Positions 32,288 through 40,460 of a stretch of 40,460 nt of DNA are shown here, piece after piece. Positions within the stretch are counted from its first letter, which is position 1. Every line of letters begins with the position of its first letter. A program made the translations under genes and the position numbers. The notes below the pieces were generated by a model. It was given only the letters and a program-made list of their open reading frames with translations, had not been told where the DNA came from and did not search any database. The stretch is from an uncultured Collinsella sp. (GTDB lineage Bacteria > Actinomycetota > Coriobacteriia > Coriobacteriales > Coriobacteriaceae), in assembly GCA_900544385.1 (NCBI GenBank), contig UQVD01000005.1, positions 1 through 40,460 on the forward strand. The letters are read 5' to 3'.

Positions 32288-34144
32288 TTACGCCGCCTCG
32301 TCGAACTGCGAATTGTACAGGTCAGCGTAGAAGCCGCCCTGGGCGAGCAGCTCGTCGTGCGTGCCCTTCTCGACGATGTCACCGTCGCGGATCACCAGGA
32401 TTACGTCGGCGTTGCGGATCGTGGACAGGCGATGCGCGATGACAAAGCTGGTACGGCCCTGCATCAGCGCATCCATGGCACGCTGAATGAGCTCCTCGGT
32501 GCGGGTATCCACGTTGGAGGTCGCCTCGTCCAGAATCAGCGCCGGACGGTCGGCCAAAATGGCGCGGGCGATGGTCACGAGCTGGCGCTGACCCTGCGAC
32601 AGGTTAGTGCCCTCCTCGTTGATCATAAAGTCGTAGCCGCCGGCGAGCGTGTGGATAAAGTGGTCGCAGCGTGCAGCGCGTGCAGCGGCCTCGACTTCGG
32701 CATCGCTCGCATCGGGACGTCCGTAGCGGATGTTCTCGCGGATGGTGCCGTTAAACAGCCAGGTATCCTGCAGCACCATGGCAAACTCGCCGCGCAGCGC
32801 CGCGCGGTCCCAGTCGCGCACGTCGATGCCCTCGACGCGCAGCGAGCCGCCGTCCACATCGTAGAAGCGCTGCAGCAGCTTGATGAGCGTGGTCTTGCCG
32901 GCGCCGGTGGGACCGACGATGGCGATGGTCTGGCCGGGCTGCGCCTCGCAGCTAAAGTCGTGGATGATGGTCTTGTCGGGCGTGTAGCCAAACTTCACAT
33001 GGTCAAACTCCACGTGGCCGGGGCGCTTCTCGGGAATCTGTGCGTCGGCCTTCTGCTCCTCCTCGGGCGCGGCCAGGAACTCAAACACGCGCTCGGTGGC
33101 GGCGGCCATCGACTGCATCGTGTTGCTCACGTTGCCCAGCTGCTGCACGGGTTGCGTAAAGTTGCGAACGTACTGGATAAAGCTCTGGATGTCGCCGGGC
33201 GTGGCATTGCCGGTCAGTGCGAGCTGCGCGCCCACCACGACGACGCCCACGTAGCCCATGTTGCCCACCAAGCTCATAAGCGGCATCATCAGGCCCGACA
33301 GGAACTGCGAGCGCCAGCCACTAATAAAGAGGCGGTCGTTTTGACGGTCGAACTCCTCGATTGAGGCCTCGGCGCGGTCGAACACCTGAATAACGTTCTG
33401 GCCGGCAAAATCCTCCTCGATAATGCCGTTGACGGCACCCAGAACCTGCTGCTGCTCTCGGAAGTATGGCTGCGAGAAGTGAATCATTACGGTCAGGATA
33501 ATCGCGGCGGCCGGCAGCGTGAGCACGGTGACGCCGGTGAGCGGCAGGCTGATCGACAGCATCATGACGAGCACGCCGATAATCTGCGTCACCGACGTGA
33601 TGAGCTGGGTCACGCTCTGGTTGAGCGACTGGCCCAGCGTATCGACGTCGTTGGTGATGCGGCTGAGCACGTCGCCCTTGCTGTGGCCGTTGAAGTAGCT
33701 CATTGGAACGACAGCGATCTTGGCGGCGATCTCCTTGCGCATGCGATAGCAGATCTTTTGCGTGACGCCGGTCATGAGCCAGCCCTGGATGAGGCTGCAA
33801 ACAGAGCTTGCCAGATACAGGCAGAGCAAAAAGCCGAGCGTCTTGGCGATCCAGTCAAAGTCGACGTCGCCGGTGCCGTTGACCTTGGCAACCAGGCCTT
33901 CGAACAGTTTGGTGGTAACCTGGCCGAGCACCTTGGGCCCCACAATGTTAAAGATGACCGAGCACACGGCAAAGGCGACGGCAGCAAACACGGCAATCTT
34001 GTGCTGGCCGATATAGCCGAGCAGCTGCCTCATGGTGCCTTTAAAGTCCTTGGCCTTTTCGCCGCGGCCCATGCCACCCATACGGCCCATAGGACCGCGC
34101 CGGCGGGTGGGCTTGGGAATCTGAGTCTTGGTCTCGTCTGCCAT
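32288..34144 (-). CDS. ABC exporter half-transporter, subunit B (canonical ATPase)
   Basis: 618 residues: a cytoplasmic N-terminus rich in basic residues, six membrane helices, then a nucleotide-binding domain. Walker A is GPTGAGKTT, the signature NLSQGQRQLVTIARA, and Walker B LILDEATSNVD with the catalytic glutamate present. Together with the adjacent 788-aa subunit it forms a heterodimeric multidrug or peptide-type exporter. Its start ATG overlaps the upstream gene's stop as TAATG. The substrate is unknown; MarR control suggests a toxic compound. Confidence 0.92.
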   Translation of the reverse strand: MADETKTQIPKPTRRRGPMGRMGGMGRGEKAKDFKGTMRQLLGYIGQHKIAVFAAVAFAVCSVIFNIVGPKVLGQVTTKLFEGLVAKVNGTGDVDFDWIAKTLGFLLCLYLASSVCSLIQGWLMTGVTQKICYRMRKEIAAKIAVVPMSYFNGHSKGDVLSRITNDVDTLGQSLNQSVTQLITSVTQIIGVLVMMLSISLPLTGVTVLTLPAAAIILTVMIHFSQPYFREQQQVLGAVNGIIEEDFAGQNVIQVFDRAEASIEEFDRQNDRLFISGWRSQFLSGLMMPLMSLVGNMGYVGVVVVGAQLALTGNATPGDIQSFIQYVRNFTQPVQQLGNVSNTMQSMAAATERVFEFLAAPEEEQKADAQIPEKRPGHVEFDHVKFGYTPDKTIIHDFSCEAQPGQTIAIVGPTGAGKTTLIKLLQRFYDVDGGSLRVEGIDVRDWDRAALRGEFAMVLQDTWLFNGTIRENIRYGRPDASDAEVEAAARAARCDHFIHTLAGGYDFMINEEGTNLSQGQRQLVTIARAILADRPALILDEATSNVDTRTEELIQRAMDALMQGRTSFVIAHRLSTIRNADVILVIRDGDIVEKGTHDELLAQGGFYADLYNSQFDEAA

Positions 34145-36510
34145 TAGCGCTCGCCTCCTTCCATGACGGCTGCAATTTCTTCTTGGGTAAGCCCCAGCTC
34201 CTCGGCTGAAAGCTGCGACTGTGCGATCTCCAGGTACGCCGGGCAGCTGTGCAGCAGCTCCTCGTGTGTGCCAGTGCCCACCACGTGGCCGTCGTCGAGC
34301 ACGATAATCTGGTCGGCGTGCATGATGGTCGCGATGCGCTGGGCCACGACCACGAGTGCGGCGTCGGTAACGTTTTTGGCCAGCTCCTCGCGCAGGCGCG
34401 CGTCGGTCTTGTAGTCGAGGGCACTAAACGAGTCATCGAACACCACGACCTCGGGCTTTTTGGCCAGCGCGCGGGCGATGGCCAGGCGCTGGCGCTGGCC
34501 GCCCGAGACATTGGATCCGCCCTGGCTGATGGGGGAGTCGTAGCCGCCCTCGCGCTCGGCGATAAAGTCCTCCGCCTGGGCGACGCGTGCCGCCTGGCGC
34601 ATATCCTCGTCACTCACCATATCGCCGGCAAACTTGAGGTTGCTCTCGACGGTGCCCGAGAACAGGCGACCCTGCTGCGGGATATAACCAATACGGCGGC
34701 GTAGCTCGGAAAGGGTCATGTCACGCACGTCGATGCCGTCGAGTGAAATGCTGCCGCCTGTGACGTCGTACAGGCGCGGAATCAGCTGCACGAGCGTGGA
34801 CTTGCCCGAGCCCGTGGAGCCAATGATGCCGAGCATCTGACCGGCATGCGTGGTGAAGTTCACGCCGCTGATGACATCGGCGCGGGCATCGGGATACTGG
34901 AAGCTCACGTCGCGGAAGGTGAGCTCACCGCGTGACGCGCTGGTCGCGGGCAGTTTGGGCGAGGAGGGGTCGTTGATGCTCGTGGGGCAGGTGATGACCT
35001 CTTCCACGCGCTCGGCTGCGACCTCGGCGCGGGGCAGGATGACCGAAACCATGGTGAGGATCATAAACGCCATGACGATCTGCATGGTGTAGGAGATAAA
35101 CGCCATCATGTTGCCGACCTGCATCACGCCGTCGGACACGCCCTGCGCGCCAAACCAGACGATAAGCACGGTGATGCAATTCATGACCAGCATCATGAGC
35201 GGCATCATAAAGCTCATGGCGCGGTTGGTGTAGAGCTGCGTGGTCATCAGGTCGAGCGAAGCCTTGTCAAAACGCTCGAGCTCATGCTCCTCGCGGTTGA
35301 ACGAGCGGATAGGCATAAGGCCGTCGAGCAGCTCGCGGGCGGTAAGGTTCACGCGGTCCACAAAGCTCTGCATCTTTTTGAATTTGGGCATAGTGAGGCC
35401 CATAAGCACGCCGACGACGGCCGAGACCGCGATGATGGCCACGGCGATGGTCCACTCCAGGCCGGTGTGGTTGGCCAGGACGCGCATGACGGCGACGATG
35501 CCCATGACGGGCGCCATCAGACACATGCGGATAAACAGGGTTGCGGCCATCTGAATTTGCTGAATGTCGTTGGTGCAGCGGGTGATGAGCGAGGCCTGGC
35601 TAAACTTGCCCACCTCGGCCGGCGAGAAGTGCATAACCTTGTTGAAGGTCTCGCGGCGCAGGTCGCGTGCGATGGAGCAGGCGGTGCGCGAAGCCACGGC
35701 ACCGGTCAGGATGGTGGCGACCAGCGACACCAGACACAGACCAAACATCGTGGTCGCCATGCGGCCCAGGTAGGCGTTCTGCACGTCGGCGGGGTCGATG
35801 CCCTGCGCCTTGTACTCGTCCTGTACATAGCTCACGGCGCGCTGGGTGACGATGGAGCCCGACATGGAGCCCATTTTGTCCGCCATTTCGTTGGCGCCCT
35901 CGACGAGCTTGCTTTGGTCTACCAGACCGCCCTCGACACCCAGGCGCAGGCTCTTCATGGTGATCTTGCCGCCGTCGGCGTCGATCTGCTTTTGCATATT
36001 CTGCGCCGCTGCGGCCTTCTGCTGCATCTCGGCGAGCTGCTCGGGCGTCATCGCTGCCATTTGCTCGGGCGTGGGCATGGCCTGAGCGGCGTCGCCGTCT
36101 TTCTCGCTGGACGTGCCGGTCATGTCTCCCATGGAGTCGGCGTCGATGCCCTGGTTGAGCGAAAGGACGACGGTCTCGGGCAGGCTCATAATGTCGGTAA
36201 TTTTGCCTCCATTGGCACGCTCTTCCTCGGTGCCCTTGTACGTTCGAATGCCGTTTTTGTCAGCCTTGCTAAACACGGCCTCCACAGCCTTGGCGTCCTT
36301 GGCGCTCATGAAGAGTTCGAGGTCGTCGAGCGATTCGGCGCGAATGGTGTCGGGCACGGGCGAGGCGATGCCGCCTTGCTGCACGCCCACGTCGACGATG
36401 TCGCTCATATAGGTAGGCAGCGCCAGATCGGCGTTGCAGCTGATTACGATAAGTACGATAGCTGTGAACAGTGCCAGGACGTGCTTTTTAAAGAGCTTGA
36501 GAATCCTCAC
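34144..36510 (-). CDS. ABC exporter half-transporter, subunit A (degenerate ATPase, large insertion)
   Basis: 788 residues, about 200 longer than usual. After the first membrane helix (residues ~10-32) comes an extra domain to about residue 250, predicted outside, with a Met/Gln/Ala-rich stretch (MPTPEQMAAMTPEQLAEMQQ). Five further helices and a nucleotide-binding domain follow: Walker A GSTGSGKST, signature NVSGGQRQRLAIARAL. Walker B reads VVVFDDSFSALD, with Asp in place of the catalytic Glu, the usual asymmetry of heterodimeric exporters. The start is GTG at 36510, whose GTGA overlaps the stop of the MarR-type gene by 4 bp. Confidence 0.91.
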   Translation of the reverse strand: MRILKLFKKHVLALFTAIVLIVISCNADLALPTYMSDIVDVGVQQGGIASPVPDTIRAESLDDLELFMSAKDAKAVEAVFSKADKNGIRTYKGTEEERANGGKITDIMSLPETVVLSLNQGIDADSMGDMTGTSSEKDGDAAQAMPTPEQMAAMTPEQLAEMQQKAAAAQNMQKQIDADGGKITMKSLRLGVEGGLVDQSKLVEGANEMADKMGSMSGSIVTQRAVSYVQDEYKAQGIDPADVQNAYLGRMATTMFGLCLVSLVATILTGAVASRTACSIARDLRRETFNKVMHFSPAEVGKFSQASLITRCTNDIQQIQMAATLFIRMCLMAPVMGIVAVMRVLANHTGLEWTIAVAIIAVSAVVGVLMGLTMPKFKKMQSFVDRVNLTARELLDGLMPIRSFNREEHELERFDKASLDLMTTQLYTNRAMSFMMPLMMLVMNCITVLIVWFGAQGVSDGVMQVGNMMAFISYTMQIVMAFMILTMVSVILPRAEVAAERVEEVITCPTSINDPSSPKLPATSASRGELTFRDVSFQYPDARADVISGVNFTTHAGQMLGIIGSTGSGKSTLVQLIPRLYDVTGGSISLDGIDVRDMTLSELRRRIGYIPQQGRLFSGTVESNLKFAGDMVSDEDMRQAARVAQAEDFIAEREGGYDSPISQGGSNVSGGQRQRLAIARALAKKPEVVVFDDSFSALDYKTDARLREELAKNVTDAALVVVAQRIATIMHADQIIVLDDGHVVGTGTHEELLHSCPAYLEIAQSQLSAEELGLTQEEIAAVMEGGER

Positions 36511-36956
36511 TCGGCATCTCTCCTTTCTTGATTGCGGTCGATAATTTCGTTGGCACGTCTTAGAAGGCGCACCATCTCTTGGGTATCTGTTTCGCCGAGC
36601 TGCTCGAGGAAGGCCGCGGTGCGCTCCTCGAATTCCCGTCGTTTGATTTCGAGATCCTGGAATCCCTTGTCGGTCACCGTGACGTGTACGCGACGACGGT
36701 CGGTCTTTGAGTGCTCGCGCTCGACCCAGCCCTTGGCTTCGAGAGCGCGTAGGATATTGGCGATGCGGGCGCTCGAGACCCAGGCGCGATCGGCGAGTTC
36801 GCTCGGCGTGAGCGAACCGCCAGCGAGCATGAGGGCGCGCATGACGGCCATCTCGCCGCCGAGGGCTTTGTCCGCAAAGCGCGAAATGCGCTGATGCATG
36901 CTGCCGAACTCGGTAAGGAGCTGACGCCCAAGTTCACGGAAATCGGTATCTTCCAC
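36507..36956 (-). CDS. MarR-family transcriptional regulator
   Basis: 149 residues. Winged helix-turn-helix with the MarR pattern: LTPSELADRAWVSSARIANILRALEAKGWVER, then the wing HSKTDRRRVHVTVTDKG. Dimerisation helices lie at both ends. The start is GTG at 36956, preceded by AGGGG. It heads the exporter operon (GTGA overlap) and its start lies within an inverted repeat, so it is probably an autorepressor that is released by the exporter's substrate. Confidence 0.9.
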   Translation of the reverse strand: MEDTDFRELGRQLLTEFGSMHQRISRFADKALGGEMAVMRALMLAGGSLTPSELADRAWVSSARIANILRALEAKGWVEREHSKTDRRRVHVTVTDKGFQDLEIKRREFEERTAAFLEQLGETDTQEMVRLLRRANEIIDRNQERRDAE

Positions 36957-37002
36957 CGAAAACCCCTAACACTAGAAACTATTTTCGGTGAAAGATGATA
37001 CC
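36945..37002 (-). promoter_or_regulatory. Inverted-repeat operator of the MarR-exporter operon
   Basis: The arm 36945-36962 is mirrored at 36982-37002 (core TTTTCGGTG(G/A)AAGAT, with a 3-base insertion in the second arm). It covers the start codon and ribosome-binding site of the MarR gene. It is a likely binding site for the MarR protein. Confidence 0.55.
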
Positions 37003-37505
37003 CCCGCACGCGCACCCTATACGGTAGATTTTGGGACATGCCTAGAAAACAACCTTTAGGCGACCTCCGTACACCGTCGGTATCAGCAAAGTTAGGGGTA
37101 GATCTCTGAGCACGTCCTAAAGCCCACTCAGAGGCACTTTACCCTGCTAAAGCTGGCATAACAGCTAGAGTGAACGTCGTACAAAGGCAAGGAAAAAACT
37201 AAACAAATCGGTGAACGGTAGTTGTTCACGCTCGCATTTCCTGCGGGTTTGTAAAAAACGCCCTTATGATATAAAAAAAGAAACATATAACAGCCCAGAT
37301 GGAGAGGGTCGCTATGTTATCCTTCTCAAACGGGTGAAATCTTGGGTTTTGGGTTGCAGTTCCAAGGTGGACAAACGTTTTTCCCTGCACCAACATGTGG
37401 TGAAGAACGGAAGAAGCCGGTAGTGCAAGCCGTAAATTCAAGAATTCAATAAGCAGCGGTGTGAGAGAGCGCCGCATTACACGTAACTAGGAGCGTGGTT
37501 ACACA
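37003..37505 (+). promoter_or_regulatory. Long leader/promoter region of pflB
   Basis: A 500-bp A/T-rich gap with no convincing gene. It contains a perfect 7-bp stem CTCTGAG/CTCAGAG (37104-37110 with 37127-37133), a GTGAAC/GTTCAC dyad (37211-37216 with 37224-37229), a TATGATATAA -10-like stretch near 37265, and a 7-codon frame (37314-37337) behind GGAGAGGG. A GTAAC/GTTAC stem (37483-37502) displays the pflB ribosome-binding site in its loop. PFL genes are usually under redox or oxygen control; the responsible factor is not identifiable here. Confidence 0.35.
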
Positions 37506-39557
<2,052 letters not shown>

Positions 39558-39559
39558 CT

Positions 39560-39619
39560 ATTGTTAGTGCTATACTAACAATAACGATTACTGATTAGTG
39601 CGCCGGTTTCGGCCGGCGC
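39560..39619 (+). promoter_or_regulatory. Two hairpins between the PFL subunit genes
   Basis: A 9-bp A/T stem (39560-39568 with 39574-39582) is followed by a 7-bp G/C stem (39600-39606 with 39613-39619). Neither has a T-run. They may partly stop or process the transcript and so set the ratio of the two PFL parts. Confidence 0.45.
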
Positions 39620-39642
39620 CTATCGATCGAAGGAGACACATT

Positions 39643-39894
39643 ATGAAGGTTTCTGAAGTTTCCGAGACTCAGGCCGATAACCTGGTCCACATGCTCGACG
39701 CTTACGCCGAGAAGGGTGGCCACCACCTGAACATCAACGTCTTCAACCGTGAGACGCTGCTCGACGCTCAGGCTCACCCCGAGAAGTACCCGCAGCTGAC
39801 CATCCGCGTTTCCGGCTATGCCGTGAACTTCCACACGCTCACCAAGGAGCAGCAGGACGAGGTCATTGCGCGTACCTTCCACGACAAGTTCTAA
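39643..39894 (+). CDS. grcA: Stand-alone glycyl-radical subunit of PFL (GrcA/YfiD-like)
   Basis: 83 residues, matching the last ~80 residues of ordinary PFL: HHLNINVFNRETLLDA, HPEKYPQLTIRVSGYAVNF with the radical-bearing Gly58, and LTKEQQDEVIARTFH. It has its own start at 39643 with GAAGGAGA upstream and lies 85 bp after the large subunit, separated by two hairpins. 683 + 83 residues add up to one full PFL, so this seems to be a natural split, not an extra copy as in E. coli YfiD/GrcA, where PflB also keeps its own radical domain. The activase would act on this small protein, which then docks into the large subunit. Confidence 0.92.
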   Translation: MKVSEVSETQADNLVHMLDAYAEKGGHHLNINVFNRETLLDAQAHPEKYPQLTIRVSGYAVNFHTLTKEQQDEVIARTFHDKF

Positions 39895-39946
39895 AGGGGT
39901 TTAACTCCCGCAGGATCGCCGGGGCTGTTTGGGTTACCTCCCAAAA

Positions 39947-40004
39947 CGTCCTCGGACTTGCAAGAAGCCCCCGCTGCGCACTTCGTGCGGCGGGGGCTTC
40001 TTGC
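39947..40004 (+). terminator. Terminator after the PFL genes, same family as 17162-17217
   Basis: A long hairpin with arms starting GCAAGAAGCCCCC and ending GGGGGCTTCTTGC around the shared core TGCGCACTTCGTGCG. CGTCCTCGG precedes it, exactly as in the element after the aldolase gene. Confidence 0.75.
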
Positions 40005-40016
40005 GTCCTGACGCTC

Positions 40017-40460
40017 CTATTTGGCAAGGTGTTTTTTAGAATCCTTTTTGCGCTCGGCCTCGAAGGCCTGCCTGTCCCAATCGAGCGGAAGTCCGGCCTC
40101 GACCCATGCCTCGTAGGCCCTCCTTATGGGCTTGAGCTCCCTTTGTCCCCTCTCCAGCATCGAGATGTACTTCTCGCTGGTTCCCAATATGGACGCCGCC
40201 CTCACCTGGCTGACCTTCGCCGCGCGCCTGGCCGCCACGAGCTCCGAGGCGTCCTCGGGCCTCCTGATCTCGTGCGGGTGCATCAGCGCCCGGTACGCCT
40301 CCCTGGCCACGTAGCGCTTGAGGCACCTCATGACCTCCCTGTCGCTCTTTCCCCGCCCCCTGGCCCTCTCGGCGTACTCGGCGGTCTCGGGGTCGCGCAT
40401 GACCCTCTGTGGATTGGCTACACTGATGTGGACAGTTCCGGGAGGGGCGCGAGAGACGGG
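40017..40460 (-). CDS. C-terminal part of an IS110-like transposase with XRE-type HTH (partial)
   Basis: The minus-strand frame is open to the window edge (148 codons), so the 5' part is missing. The first ~60 residues resemble the end of IS110-family transposases: RDPETAEYAERARGRGKSDREV, summarised, and MRCLKRYVAREAYRAL. The next ~60 residues form an XRE-type helix-turn-helix (ARRAAKVSQVRAASILGTSEKYISMLERGQRE), which IS110 transposases do not normally carry. The ATG at 40400 would give a 127-aa protein with the same content, but it falls inside the transposase-like part. Alternatives are a chimeric remnant or a host regulator built on a transposase tail. It starts 13 bp after the PFL terminator. 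Confidence 0.55.
   Translation of the reverse strand, partial: PVSRAPPGTVHISVANPQRVMRDPETAEYAERARGRGKSDREVMRCLKRYVAREAYRALMHPHEIRRPEDASELVAARRAAKVSQVRAASILGTSEKYISMLERGQRELKPIRRAYEAWVEAGLPLDWDRQAFEAERKKDSKKHLAK

Noticed and set aside
37211..37229. GTGAAC-N7-GTTCAC as a Rex or CRP site
   Set aside because: The half-site spacing fits neither consensus; kept only as an unassigned dyad.
37211..37423. 70-codon frame upstream of pflB
   Set aside because: No ribosome-binding site, no family, and it lies in an A/T-rich promoter/leader region.

Overview
The window looks like a contig from a gut Coriobacteriia genome, most likely Collinsella or a close relative. This is inferred from the high-GC coding style, a fermentative gene set (pyruvate formate-lyase, several sugar PTS genes, flavodiiron protein) and characteristic intergenic repeats; no rRNA or other marker is present to confirm it. 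The first 49 bases are not biological: they are the tail of a P7 primer, an 8-base index and the Nextera transposase end, so the contig starts on untrimmed adapter and its first gene is cut.

Layout. 50-1628 (+) holds lacB (5'-truncated) and lacC of the tagatose-6-phosphate pathway. 1972-4796 (-) is a galKT Leloir operon, divergent from a LacI-family regulator (5134-6165) across three copies of one operator-like motif. 6295-7455 is a flavodiiron protein. 7521-17100 is a mosaic: fragments of a second, decayed lac cluster (lacR C-terminus, frameshifted lacB, frameshifted lacC) flank a beta-glucoside PTS island (PRD regulator, IIA, 6-phospho-beta-glucosidase, IIC, IIB). An intact DeoR-family regulator and a divergent class II ketose-bisphosphate aldolase follow; a 292-bp block is identical in the broken and intact regulators. 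17422-19040 (-) is an AraC-type regulator plus HAD phosphatase. 19530-20519 (-) encodes a NUDIX hydrolase fused to a Vsr mismatch endonuclease. 20668-23653 is a BceAB-type ABC transporter; 24117-25148 (-) is DAHP synthase. 25339-32201 is a second beta-glucoside system: a divergent PRD regulator, a three-site operator array with 28-bp spacing, then IIB, IIC, IIA, 6-phospho-beta-glucosidase, a dedicated HPr and a small membrane protein. 32288-36956 (-) is a MarR regulator with a heterodimeric ABC exporter. 37506-39894 is a pyruvate formate-lyase split into a 683-aa body and a separate 83-aa glycyl-radical subunit. The window ends in the C-terminal part of an IS110-like transposase carrying an XRE-type helix-turn-helix.

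How it works together. Two PTS modules import and phosphorylate beta-glucosides, and GH1 enzymes hydrolyse the phosphorylated products. Galactose is handled by galKT, and galactose-6-phosphate by lacB, lacC and the aldolase. The resulting pyruvate would be split by the two-part PFL.

The least explained parts are the intergenic ones. A structured element recurs three times, each directly after a stop codon (after lacB, lacC and the DAHP synthase gene). A second terminator family occurs after the aldolase and PFL genes, and a 120-bp element with terminal inverted repeats resembles a MITE.
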